Source: JBEVJK01 sp040510195
GTDB taxonomy: Bacteria; Pseudomonadota; Alphaproteobacteria; Rhizobiales; Rhizobiaceae
Assembly (NCBI GenBank): GCA_040510195.1
Contig: JBEVJK010000076.1
Location: 1-64,000, forward strand
DNA length: 64,000 nt
Direction: 5' to 3'
Positions within the stretch are counted from its first letter, which is position 1, and every line of letters starts with the position of its first letter. The position numbers were made by a program, and so were the translations under genes. The notes beneath the pieces are model-generated. The model saw nothing but the letters and a program-made list of their open reading frames with translations. It did not search any database and had not been told where the DNA came from. Of this stretch, positions 42,204 to 50,692 are shown piece after piece.

Positions 42204-44336
42204 CTACCGCTGGAAATTGAGGATGTCGAGGCCGGGCACGATCCTGCGGGGATCGCCCGGGCGGCGAAGCGCATCCTCGATCGCCTGCGCCGAGACGATG
42301 TCGGCGCGGCGGAGCACGCTCAGGATCGCCGTGCTGGCCTCGATCAGCCTTGCCCTGGCCAGGTCGGGGTTTTCCCTTGGCACCGGGTTCTCGGCCCTGA
42401 TGACGGCTATCTGCAGCTCGCGGACCCACGCCAGAAGGTCGATGCCGCGGTCTTGGAAGGCCTCCTGCAGCATGCCGAGCTCGACGGTCGGATCGGCCAC
42501 CAGCGCCTCGGCGATAAGGGTGGCCAAGGCTGTAAGGCGCGGATCCCCGCCAGGAGTCGCGGCATTCACCGCGACCGCCCGGCGCGCCAGATCCACCAGG
42601 CCGTCCGTCGTTTCCACGGCCGGGGGCGCGGCCTCCGGCGCCAGGCCGGGCAGCTCTGGCCATCCGGCGATCTGGAACAGATGCGCTTGCAGTGGGTCGA
42701 GCAAGCCTGCATCGCAGAGATCGTCGGTCAGGCTCCGCAAGGCGGTCTCGACCTGCATCCGCTCGGCGACGGGGAACTCCTGGGCGGCGCGGAACGTCGC
42801 ATAGAAGTCCTGCATGGCCTCGCGGAAAGCGGCGACCGAGCGCGCCAGTTGATGGCCGGAGCGGTCGAGGAGCGTGGCGGCGGCGGCCTCCAGGTCGGCG
42901 CTGCGAAGCCGCTCTTCAAGCAGCTCCTCCAGTCGTCTCAAGCTGGCGCGGTTCATGCCGGAATCGTGCTTCAAGAGCTGCAGCGCATAACTGACGTCGC
43001 CTACCAGGTCCTCGATGGCGGCGCCGAGCGGTCCGTGGCTCTGGGCGGCGCTGGAGACGGCGCACCACGTCGCCTGCAGCGCCGCGTCGAGGTCGGCTGC
43101 GAGCGTGTCGCACGCCGTTTCCAGACGGTCCGCGGCCCGGGCGGCCACGTCGGGTCGGTCGCCGCGCTCGGCCACGATGGCGGATTGCAGCGCCATGGCC
43201 ACCTCGCCGAACTGCGAACCGAGGTCGATGCCGAACCGCAGCAGCTTCAGGCGCAGCCGCTTCATGTTGAAGCCGTCCAGGGCATCGGAAAGAACTCCGA
43301 TCGAGTCCGCATGGGAGCGCCGCGGGCCGTCCAGCGCCCGCCGCAGGGCCTCGGCGAGCGCCGTGGCACCGTCGCGGACCTTGCCCTCCTCTTCGGCCAA
43401 CTTGACTGCCTCGGTCGCGGCGGCCGCCTCCCTCGGCATCCTAGCGAGCCCCTCGAGAGTGGGGAGCGAGATCACCCCGGTCTGGTCGAGCTTCGCAAGC
43501 AATGTCTGCAGGCCGCTCTTCAGCCGGGCGATGCGAAACCGCGCCTCCTCGTCGCTCTGGCTCCAGCGCAGGCAGGCCGTGTCGACGCCGAGCGCGTCCA
43601 CGGTATCGCCCGCGATGGCACGCAGGTCGCAGTCACAAAGCCCGGCGCGCAGGTAGTCCGTGATCCGCTCCGCACGCAACGATCTCTCGGCCGGGTCGTC
43701 GCCGGGAAGCGTCACTCTGATCGCCCAGCGCAGCTGGTCGTCGAAGCCGAGGCGGATGTCGTCTTCGTTCCGCTCGTCCTCGCCAAGTCCGAGGCCGAGG
43801 ATTCCGCAAAGCTCGGAGAGCAGCACTTGCAGATGCTCCTGATAGGTGGCCGTGTTCCTGCCTTGCTGCGAAAGCACCGATGCCGTCGCCAGATCGGTCC
43901 GCAGATGCTCGACCAGGCGCGCAAGGAGCTGGTCGCCGTTCGGAAGTTCCGCGAGCAGCCGGCGAGCATCGACGAGCGTGATGAGCTCGCGCAGGTCTTC
44001 GAGGCCGCAGGCCAGGTTTTCGCACTCTTCCGGAAGGTCGGCCCCGTTGGCGAGCCCCGCGAGCTCGTCGAGCAGGGACTGCACCGCCTCCGGGTAGGCC
44101 TCGCCCGTCGCGGAGACGGCTTGCACCGCGCCCCGCAGCGTCTGGATGCCCGGGCCGAGGACGGGCAGGGCAGGGCTGCCGGCCTCGCCGCCCTTTTGCC
44201 CGGCCACCATTGCGGTGGCGGCTGGCGACGGTCCGTTCGCGGGTCGGGGCGGCGAGGGCGCCGGTGAAGGTGACCTGGACTCGGCGCCGCCGCCGCTTTG
44301 CTGGGTCCTGCCGGTGTCGCTTGCGATGCGTCGCAT
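42204..44336 (-). CDS. Helical repeat protein A of an unrecognised paralogous family
   Basis: This 710-residue soluble protein has no signal peptide or membrane segment. Residues 1-60 are Ser/Pro/Gly-rich and probably disordered; the rest is predicted almost fully helical. It is paralogous to B and C next door. Shared segments are QLRWAIRVTLPGDD (residues 201-214), LDQTGVISLPTLEGL (283-297), LDGFNMKRLRLKLLRFGIDL (353-372) and LTDDLCDAGLLDPL (536-549), plus a Trp at 559. Copies of one internal motif occur at about 114-149, 348-383, 467-508 and 606-645. The C-terminus PGLDILNFQR resembles the end of B. It is the last gene of the C-B-A operon (14-nt gap after B). Function is unknown. Confidence 0.8.
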   Translation of the reverse strand: MRRIASDTGRTQQSGGGAESRSPSPAPSPPRPANGPSPAATAMVAGQKGGEAGSPALPVLGPGIQTLRGAVQAVSATGEAYPEAVQSLLDELAGLANGADLPEECENLACGLEDLRELITLVDARRLLAELPNGDQLLARLVEHLRTDLATASVLSQQGRNTATYQEHLQVLLSELCGILGLGLGEDERNEDDIRLGFDDQLRWAIRVTLPGDDPAERSLRAERITDYLRAGLCDCDLRAIAGDTVDALGVDTACLRWSQSDEEARFRIARLKSGLQTLLAKLDQTGVISLPTLEGLARMPREAAAATEAVKLAEEEGKVRDGATALAEALRRALDGPRRSHADSIGVLSDALDGFNMKRLRLKLLRFGIDLGSQFGEVAMALQSAIVAERGDRPDVAARAADRLETACDTLAADLDAALQATWCAVSSAAQSHGPLGAAIEDLVGDVSYALQLLKHDSGMNRASLRRLEELLEERLRSADLEAAAATLLDRSGHQLARSVAAFREAMQDFYATFRAAQEFPVAERMQVETALRSLTDDLCDAGLLDPLQAHLFQIAGWPELPGLAPEAAPPAVETTDGLVDLARRAVAVNAATPGGDPRLTALATLIAEALVADPTVELGMLQEAFQDRGIDLLAWVRELQIAVIRAENPVPRENPDLARARLIEASTAILSVLRRADIVSAQAIEDALRRPGDPRRIVPGLDILNFQR

Positions 44337-44350
44337 GGGCTCGCTCGGTG

Positions 44351-46501
44351 CTAGAAGAAATTGCGGCGGTCCAGTCCGCCATTCCACTGATGCGAGGTGA
44401 GGAGCCGCCAGATGGCCGCGGCTTCCAGGGCCGAGATGATGCCGGCGTCGACGAAGGCTCTGCCGATCCGCATGATGGCGGTGACGACGTCCACCTCCAG
44501 GTTCGCCCCGACGTCGTCCGGGCCGGGCGCTTCCAGCCGCTCCACCGCCGCGTGCAGCTCCGCGAACATGGCGGCAAGATCCCCGCCATGCATCCGCACG
44601 GCGCGGTTCAGCCTTCGCAGGTCGAGCTGGGCGATATCGAGCGCCTTCTGGATACGCAGGATGACCATCGAAAAATCGGCATCGCCGAGCGCCCGATTCG
44701 TCCGGTCGAGGAGGACGTCGAGCTGGTCCATCGTCCTGATGACCGCCGGCCCCAGCTTGAAATTGGGCGTTTCCGGCACCCAACCCTCGAAGCCGAAGTT
44801 CAGTCCGTCGAGGGGGTCCATCACCCCTGCCGCCACGAGATCGTCGACCAACGTCCGAACGGCGCGAAGCACGTCCCTCGTTACATCCGAGGCAGGCTCG
44901 TCGCCCTGGGCAAGCGCGATTTCCTTGGCGGAGACCAATTTCTCGACCGCCTGCTCCAGTTTCTGCGCGCTGCTCCCCAGATCGCGGCCTCCGAGGCCGA
45001 GCAGCCTCCGGCGTGCGCCATCCAGATCCCCGTCAAGGCTCGCGGCGAAGAGCCTCAGCAACGCCGTCATGTCCGGCTGATGGATGTGCGCGTCGTCCTT
45101 GATGGCCCACAGGGCAAGGTCCATGGCGCCGATCAGGCGGCCTGTGCTCATGCCGAGCGGCTGGTCGGCTGGCCCGCCGCCCTGCGCCTCCCATGATGCA
45201 CCGAGCACCGCTTGCAACGCTTCGGAAAGCTGGCCGCTCGCCTTCTGAAGGCGGTCCGCCGCCTTCGCGACGGCCTCGGGCGGAGCGCCTTCGAGGCTCT
45301 TCTGGGCGTGGCGGAGTGCCTTCTCGAAGGCGCCGAAGACCGTCCCCAGCTCGTGACCGAACTTGCGCAGGTTCATCTTGAGCCGGTCGAGATTGAACCC
45401 CCGCAGGAACTCGCAGAGGCCGCGGATCAGGTCGGAGGGCTTCGCCAGCGCGTTGATCGCGCGTTCGAGCTGAGGCAGGAGGTCGCTCACGCCGTCCCTG
45501 ACCAGGTCCTCATCCTCCTCCTTTGCGGGGGCGGTCGTATCCGCTTCTGGGACCCTGCCCGAGGGCAGCTCGGAAAGCCTGGCGATCTCCTCCCTGGAGA
45601 GGATGCCTGCCTGGTCGAGTCGCTGCAGAAGCGCATCCAGCGAGTGCTTCACCACCGCGAGCGAAATCCAGGCTTCGTCGCTGGTATGGTCCCATCTGAC
45701 CTTTGAAACGTCCGAAACGATCTTCAGCGCCTCGGCAAATTCTGGTTTCCCCGCCCAGTCGGCGGGCAATTTGTCCAGCCGGGCATTCACATAGGCCATG
45801 ACGCGTTCGAGCCGGTTGCCGTCCGCATCGTCGCCCGGCAGCGTCACCTTGAATGCCCAGCGGATGGCGCTCGTCACGCTGGGCTGGACGTCGCGGCTCG
45901 ACGGGCAGTCTTGCGCGCCCAGTCCGACCATGCCCACCAGGTCCTGCAGCACGAGCTGCATCGCGATCTGGATGGATTGGAGGATGTGGTCTTGAGCGGC
46001 GGGGTCCCGCCCCAGCGCCACGCACTTCCGGAATTGCTTGAGGATCTCGCCGAGGTCGATTTTGCGTTCCTTGACCTGCTGATTGAGCCTGCCGAGATCG
46101 ACGACGGACAACACCTCCTTGAGTGCCGCGAGCCCGTTCCGCAGATTGAGCGATGCATCGGGCAGCTCGGCCTGGTCGCAAAGGGTCGCAATCGCCTGCA
46201 AGGTCTGCCGCAGGGCGTCCAGCTCGGCCGCCTCCTGTGGATCTGCCGGTGTCGGCGCCGCCGGCACGGCCACCATGTCGATGCGCTGAGTGAGCGTTCC
46301 GGACGGCATCCGGTAGGAGATCTCGGCCGGCCCTGGCCTCGCGGCCGGCTGCTGCGACATTGCCCGAGCGGCGTCCGCCGCGAGCCCCGACGACGGCGGT
46401 GACGGAGGGGGCGAGGACGTGGTTCGCGGCGCGGCCGCAGGGTCTCGCTCGCCCCCGCCATCGACGGACGGCGACCGATTGCCATTTCCGATGCGGCGCA
46501 T
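44351..46501 (-). CDS. Helical repeat protein B of an unrecognised paralogous family
   Basis: This 716-residue soluble, mainly helical protein has a disordered start (MRRIGNGNRSPSVDGGGERD, Pro-rich to about residue 60). Core segments shared with A and C are AIRWAFKVTLPGDD (212-225), SDEAWISLAVVKHSLDALLQ (274-293), LDQAGILSREEIARL (295-309), EFLRGFNLDRLKMNLRKFGH (364-383), LVDDLVAAGVMDPLDGL (551-567) and a conserved GW (573-574). Four copies of one motif, roughly L..L....DL.RL...L...G.DL...F..L..AV, are seen at 127-161, 363-396, 484-519 and 618-653. The middle gene of the operon, it has a good GGAGG ribosome site 16 nt after C. Function is unknown. Confidence 0.8.
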   Translation of the reverse strand: MRRIGNGNRSPSVDGGGERDPAAAPRTTSSPPPSPPSSGLAADAARAMSQQPAARPGPAEISYRMPSGTLTQRIDMVAVPAAPTPADPQEAAELDALRQTLQAIATLCDQAELPDASLNLRNGLAALKEVLSVVDLGRLNQQVKERKIDLGEILKQFRKCVALGRDPAAQDHILQSIQIAMQLVLQDLVGMVGLGAQDCPSSRDVQPSVTSAIRWAFKVTLPGDDADGNRLERVMAYVNARLDKLPADWAGKPEFAEALKIVSDVSKVRWDHTSDEAWISLAVVKHSLDALLQRLDQAGILSREEIARLSELPSGRVPEADTTAPAKEEDEDLVRDGVSDLLPQLERAINALAKPSDLIRGLCEFLRGFNLDRLKMNLRKFGHELGTVFGAFEKALRHAQKSLEGAPPEAVAKAADRLQKASGQLSEALQAVLGASWEAQGGGPADQPLGMSTGRLIGAMDLALWAIKDDAHIHQPDMTALLRLFAASLDGDLDGARRRLLGLGGRDLGSSAQKLEQAVEKLVSAKEIALAQGDEPASDVTRDVLRAVRTLVDDLVAAGVMDPLDGLNFGFEGWVPETPNFKLGPAVIRTMDQLDVLLDRTNRALGDADFSMVILRIQKALDIAQLDLRRLNRAVRMHGGDLAAMFAELHAAVERLEAPGPDDVGANLEVDVVTAIMRIGRAFVDAGIISALEAAAIWRLLTSHQWNGGLDRRNFF

Positions 46502-46517
46502 GGCTTTTTCCTCCGCT

Positions 46518-48611
46518 TCAGGCGTTCCGCCGGCCGGCGCCGGGCGGCGTTCCAGGGGGCGAGGGGGTGGCCTCGTCCTCTTCGTAGAGCAGGCCGAGAC
46601 GCACGAAGAGCCGGTCGACCGCGAGGACGGCCGCCTCGAGCGCCTGGAACGATGCGTCAGGATCGTCTCCCGGCTGGGGCTGCTCCACGCGCGCCATCGC
46701 CTCGCGCAGGGCATCGACCCTGGAGAAGAAGTCGTCGCCGCCGCGCAGCGCCATTCGTTGCAGCCTGACGGACGGGAGATCGGGCGCGAGCGCCTGCTGC
46801 AGCCGTTCGACGATGCTCGCGAAGGCAGGATCGTTGAGTGCGGCGTCCGCACGCATGAGTAGGTCGTTCAACTGGTCGACGATCGGGGTGGCGGCCGGTC
46901 CCAGGATAATTCCCTGCGTGCCCCGGATCCATTCGTCCATTCCGAGGTGCAGCGAACCGAGCGGGCCGCCGACGCCTGCCGCCGCGAGATCGTCCAGCAG
47001 GCTCCTCATCGCACGCCGCACCTCGTCCACCTCCTTCTCGCCGAGGCGGTCGTGCAGCTCTGCAGCGCTCGCCGTGCCGACGGCGGCCGCCAGCCGCAGG
47101 GCGGACTGAGCGAGGTCGCGGCCGCCGAGTGCGAGCAGTTCCGTGCGTGCCGCGCCGAGGTCGGCGCCCGTCAACAGGTTGCCCAGGAGATCTACGAGGA
47201 TCTTGACGTTCCCGCGGTTGCCGTCCGGGTCCTGCTTGAAGAAGAGCAGCCCCAGTTGCATGTGAGCAAGCAGCGCCTCCACCGTCATCGCGAGCGGCAG
47301 CCTTTCCCTCGGCGGAGACGGTTCCGAGCGGCTTTGCCAGGGCGCTTCGATCGCCCGGTTCAGCGCCCGAGCGAGCGCGGCGCAGGCGCTGCGGAAACCC
47401 GCGACGGCCTTGTCTGTGGCGAGCCTCTCCCCCTCCAGCGTCGCGCGCGAGAGCGCCGTCGAGAAGGCGTGGAACTCCGGCCCCATTTGCTGCCCGAACC
47501 TGCGCAGCTCGAGTTTCAGCCTCTCCAGGTTGAAGCCGCGCAGGAAGTCCTGGAGGCTGCGCACCAGGTCGGGGAAGTCGCCCTCGCGCTCCAGCTCGTG
47601 CACCAGCGCCTTGACGGCGTCTCGCACCAGCGCTTGCCCGTCGTCGGACGCGTCGCCGGCGGGCTCGGGCCGCATGCGGGACAGCCTGTCGATCTCGGCG
47701 AGCGAGACGAGGCCGGTCCTGTTCAGGTCGCGCAGCGCCTCGCCGAGAACCTGCCTCAGGAGGACGATATGCGGCCACGCTTCGTCGCTATCGAAGTCGA
47801 AGCGGACCTGCGCCACGCCCATCATGAAATTGTTGAGTGCGGGTGCCGCGTCGAAGAGCATCCTGGGCGGCAGTCCGGCGAAGCAACGCGCCAGATAGGC
47901 CATGATGCCAGCCAGCTTGCCGCCTTCCCGGTCCCCCCGCAGCGTCAGCTTGAAGGCCCATTGCAGCGCGTTCATCAGGCAGGGCTGGATGTCCTTGCTA
48001 CCGCAGCCCTCTGGCGCACCGAGCCCGACGAGACCCACAAGGTCCTGGAGCGACATCTGCATGGCGATCTGCATCGGAGCTGTTTCCTCGCCGGCCTGGC
48101 TGGCCTGGTTGGCAAGCGCCACCTCGGCCCGGAACTGTTTGACCTGCGCGACGAGATCGATCCCGCTCGTGGCCAGCCCTTCCGCCAGCTTGCGAAGATC
48201 CACCTGCGACAGCAGCTCGCGGAGCCGTTCGAGCCCCTTTTCGAGGTTGTCCGCCATGTGCGGGACGAGGATTGCCTCGCGGGCGGACGCCAGCTCCTGA
48301 AGGCTATCCCGCAGCACCTCCGTCTCGGCGAGGCCGCCGAAGTCGCCCGGCAGCGTCTCCACCGCCACCATGTGGTCGCGCAGAGTCGGCGCGCCTGGCA
48401 GGCCTTCGCCCGACAGGGGGCTCCGCTCGCCCCCATCTCTGCCGCGACCGGGAGACATCGCCGCGCGTGCCGGCGAGGGCGCGCGTTCCGGCGATCTTGG
48501 CGGCGTCAGCCGATCGCCCGGCAGGGTATTGCCGGGAGCGCGGCCCGCCGCATTCCCTTGGGGGCTTCGTTGGGTCTTCGGTGGGCTGTCTCCGTTGCCC
48601 GCAAGCCGCAT
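46518..48611 (-). CDS. Helical repeat protein C of an unrecognised paralogous family
   Basis: This 697-residue soluble protein has a long Pro/Ser/Arg-rich disordered N-terminus (residues 1-80, including PRSPERAPSPARA). A helical core follows with ALQWAFKLTLRGDR (215-228), SDEAWPHIVLLRQVLGEALR (275-294), LNRTGLVSLAEIDRL (296-310), DFLRGFNLERLKLELRRFGQ (355-374), LLDDLAAAGVGGPLGSL (538-554) and Trp561. Internal motif copies lie at about 129-164, 353-387, 475-511 and 603-639. It is the first gene of the C-B-A operon, with a GGAGAAG ribosome site before the ATG at 48611 and a 115-nt upstream gap holding an element shared with gene D. Function is unknown; no catalytic motif is apparent. Confidence 0.8.
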   Translation of the reverse strand: MRLAGNGDSPPKTQRSPQGNAAGRAPGNTLPGDRLTPPRSPERAPSPARAAMSPGRGRDGGERSPLSGEGLPGAPTLRDHMVAVETLPGDFGGLAETEVLRDSLQELASAREAILVPHMADNLEKGLERLRELLSQVDLRKLAEGLATSGIDLVAQVKQFRAEVALANQASQAGEETAPMQIAMQMSLQDLVGLVGLGAPEGCGSKDIQPCLMNALQWAFKLTLRGDREGGKLAGIMAYLARCFAGLPPRMLFDAAPALNNFMMGVAQVRFDFDSDEAWPHIVLLRQVLGEALRDLNRTGLVSLAEIDRLSRMRPEPAGDASDDGQALVRDAVKALVHELEREGDFPDLVRSLQDFLRGFNLERLKLELRRFGQQMGPEFHAFSTALSRATLEGERLATDKAVAGFRSACAALARALNRAIEAPWQSRSEPSPPRERLPLAMTVEALLAHMQLGLLFFKQDPDGNRGNVKILVDLLGNLLTGADLGAARTELLALGGRDLAQSALRLAAAVGTASAAELHDRLGEKEVDEVRRAMRSLLDDLAAAGVGGPLGSLHLGMDEWIRGTQGIILGPAATPIVDQLNDLLMRADAALNDPAFASIVERLQQALAPDLPSVRLQRMALRGGDDFFSRVDALREAMARVEQPQPGDDPDASFQALEAAVLAVDRLFVRLGLLYEEDEATPSPPGTPPGAGRRNA

Positions 48612-48670
48612 GCGCTTCTCCTGTCTGCCGCCGACATCCTCCGGTTCTCTGCCACGAACAACAGGAGGTT

Positions 48671-48687
48671 GCAGTGACAATCATTAC
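48671..48687. promoter_or_regulatory. Element shared by the upstream regions of genes C and D (copy 1)
   Basis: GCAGTGACAATCATTAC lies 60 bases before the start of gene C. It matches 13 of 17 positions with the sequence upstream of gene D (identical 9-mer ACAATCATT). It is a candidate co-regulatory site, though a 9-base match between two ~110-base gaps could arise by chance in about one of twenty comparisons. Confidence 0.3.
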
Positions 48688-48726
48688 ACTGAAAAATTGT
48701 GCAGGAAGCTTTCAGTCGGGCCGCGG

Positions 48727-50091
48727 CTAGTTGTGGGTCAGGTGTTCCATCAGCTCGAGGATCTCGCTCATGAGAGCGACCACCGTGGCCTCGGACGCGC
48801 CTCGATTCGTCCAGAAGCGCAGCTGTCCCAGGAGCACGCGCAGGCGGTCGCCGCGGACCTTGTCCTTTGCGGCAAGCATGTCGATGTCCAGCGCCTTCAG
48901 CCGAAGGCAGACCGCCTCGTATCGGCTGCTGAACTTGCGGTGCGCGGCCCGGTTCAGCCTTGCCTTGAGGAATCCGGTGAGCAGCTCGTCGAAGCTCGCC
49001 TCGAACGTCCTTTCGATATGCGTTGCCGGTGGCACGGTCAGCATCCAGAGCTTGTCGACCGTGCGTCGGTCGAGCCCCGTCGGCCCGACGAGGTGATTGA
49101 GCACCATCTCGATCTTCATCCGGATCGTGCCATGAGTGACCCAGTAGGAGCACTTTTTCCACGACTCGACGTCGTCCAGGAACCAAGTCACGACCCGGTC
49201 CAGGTCGCGCAGCTGCCCGATCGAGGACGGCGTGTCGACCCGCAGCGCCCTTATGGTCGAGAGGAAGAGGTCGATTTGCGCTGCCTCGACCGTGCCGTCG
49301 CCGGGAAACGTCATGATCATCGTCAACGCCATCTCCAGGCCGGCCGTCACGCGCTCCATGTCCACCGGCTTGAACTGGAAGGACATGTCGGGCGTATCGA
49401 CCCAGCCCGGGGCGCAGATGGCATCGCAGTCGTCGCGCTCGATGAGCCCCGCTGCCCTGAGCGACGCGAGGACCTCGCTCAAGGCGCTTTCGAGCTCGTG
49501 CAGGGCCTCCGGGGAATTCTGATCCGGACGGGCGAGCGCGCTTTCGAGCCTCTCGAAATCGCCGTGCAGGCTGCGACCCTTCCGGCGTGCTGCCGCGTCC
49601 AAGGCTGTTGGGTTCTTGCCGGCGAGCCGGCGGTCGAGGAACTCCCGTAGCTCGCGGCGCTTCGCCGTCACCAACGGGTCCCCGCCCGAGGCGATCTCCT
49701 TGAGCACGAAGGCGGCCTTGGAGACGGTCTCCGACAGATGATCGGGAGTCAGGCGCTTCCCAGTGACGAACCATTTGAGGTCGGTGAAAGCGGTTGATGC
49801 GGAAAGCTTGGCCCACTGGAGCGGGTCGGTTCGGCGCTTCGCTGCGGCAATGCCCGGACGGACGGTCGGGACCACAGCGTCGGGTCGGTCCGCCTCGGTG
49901 GTGTCGGAACCGGTGGCTGCCGCACCACCGGAGTTCGACTGCATCGCCGGCGCCGCCGGCGGCTCATGCGGCGGGGGAGGCGCCGCCGGGGGCTGGTTGG
50001 GCGGAGGCGCCCCTCCCGGCTCCTGCAAAGCCTCCACGGACCTTGCTGGCGAAGAAATGTGGCCGCCCCCGACTTCCGTCCGTCCAAACAT
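48727..50091 (-). CDS. Protein D, divergent member of the helical repeat family
   Basis: This 454-residue soluble protein has a Pro/Ala-rich disordered N-terminus (residues 25-80; GGAPPPNQPPAAPPPPHEPP). Its helical part carries recognisable versions of the A/B/C modules: LDAAARRKGRSLHGDFERLE (164-183) for the repeat motif, LSEVLASLRAAGLIERDD (204-221) followed by GW at 229-230 for the second box, LEMALTMIMTFPGDG (252-266) for the WAFKVTLPGDD segment, and LRLKALDIDMLAAKDKVRGD (396-415). It has its own 115-nt upstream gap, so it may be transcribed separately. A GGGAG site precedes the ATG at 50091. Function is unknown. Confidence 0.75.
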   Translation of the reverse strand: MFGRTEVGGGHISSPARSVEALQEPGGAPPPNQPPAAPPPPHEPPAAPAMQSNSGGAAATGSDTTEADRPDAVVPTVRPGIAAAKRRTDPLQWAKLSASTAFTDLKWFVTGKRLTPDHLSETVSKAAFVLKEIASGGDPLVTAKRRELREFLDRRLAGKNPTALDAAARRKGRSLHGDFERLESALARPDQNSPEALHELESALSEVLASLRAAGLIERDDCDAICAPGWVDTPDMSFQFKPVDMERVTAGLEMALTMIMTFPGDGTVEAAQIDLFLSTIRALRVDTPSSIGQLRDLDRVVTWFLDDVESWKKCSYWVTHGTIRMKIEMVLNHLVGPTGLDRRTVDKLWMLTVPPATHIERTFEASFDELLTGFLKARLNRAAHRKFSSRYEAVCLRLKALDIDMLAAKDKVRGDRLRVLLGQLRFWTNRGASEATVVALMSEILELMEHLTHN

Positions 50092-50124
50092 CACCGAGTC
50101 TCCCGTTAAGAGAGAAACAGCATC

Positions 50125-50141
50125 GCACCAACAATCATTGC
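50125..50141. promoter_or_regulatory. Element shared by the upstream regions of genes C and D (copy 2)
   Basis: GCACCAACAATCATTGC lies 34 bases before the start of gene D and matches copy 1 (48671-48687) in 13 of 17 positions, in the same orientation relative to the gene. Confidence 0.3.
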
Positions 50142-50201
50142 GGGAGGTGCTGCACGGCACACTTGGAGCGCGCTACGCCGAGGCGGCCTGAACAGCATCC
50201 T

Positions 50202-50687
50202 TCAACGGGTGGCCCGCTCGACGAAGCGTGCCAGCTGGTCGGCGACCGTGCCCCAACCGTCGTGGAAGCCGAGATCCTCGTGCTTCCTGCGGTCGGTCGG
50301 GCTCCCATGCATGACGCGCGCGGCGTATTCCGTCCCGCCCTGATGGTCGGCGAAAGTGATCGTCGCCGTCATGAACCCTTGGCCGGCCGGTCGCCAGCCG
50401 CCGGTCAGCGCATCGGTGAAGACGATGCTCTTGCCGTCCTCGACTGCCAGGAAGCAGGCGTCGAGATGCGGCAGGAAGGCTCCGCCGTCTTCGCTGATGC
50501 GCGTCGTGAAGCTGCCGCCGGGCTGCAGCTCCAGCGCCGTCACCTGGCACCGCGCCGGTTCGGGCACCCACCAGGCGGCGAGCTTCTCGGGATCGCTCCA
50601 GGCGGCCCAGACGACATCCCGCGGTGCCTTGATGAGCCGGGACAGAGCGAGGTCGCGATCGGGATCGAAGGGCTGGTGAGCGGTCAT
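50202..50687 (-). CDS. SRPBCC/AHSA1 domain protein
   Basis: This 161-residue START-like (Bet v1 fold) protein has RLIKAPRDVVWAAWSDPEKL and AAWWVPEPAR near the N-terminus, PGGSFTTRI, a central GFMTATITFADHQGGTEYAA and the C-terminal GFHDGWGTVADQLARFVE helix. These are typical of AHSA1-like proteins that bind hydrophobic ligands. It is coupled to the ArsR-like gene upstream. The ATG at 50687 has AAGGA at suitable distance; the ATG at 50696 overlaps the regulator stop (ATGA) and is an alternative. Such ArsR-SRPBCC pairs are common; the ligand is unknown. Confidence 0.88.
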   Translation of the reverse strand: MTAHQPFDPDRDLALSRLIKAPRDVVWAAWSDPEKLAAWWVPEPARCQVTALELQPGGSFTTRISEDGGAFLPHLDACFLAVEDGKSIVFTDALTGGWRPAGQGFMTATITFADHQGGTEYAARVMHGSPTDRRKHEDLGFHDGWGTVADQLARFVERATR

Positions 50688-50692
50688 CGAGA

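Noticed and set aside
48612..48726. Possible tts box (type III regulon promoter) upstream of gene C
   Set aside because: The minus strand contains GACTGAAAGCTTCC, which only partly resembles the tts consensus core TCGAAAGCT; too weak to support.
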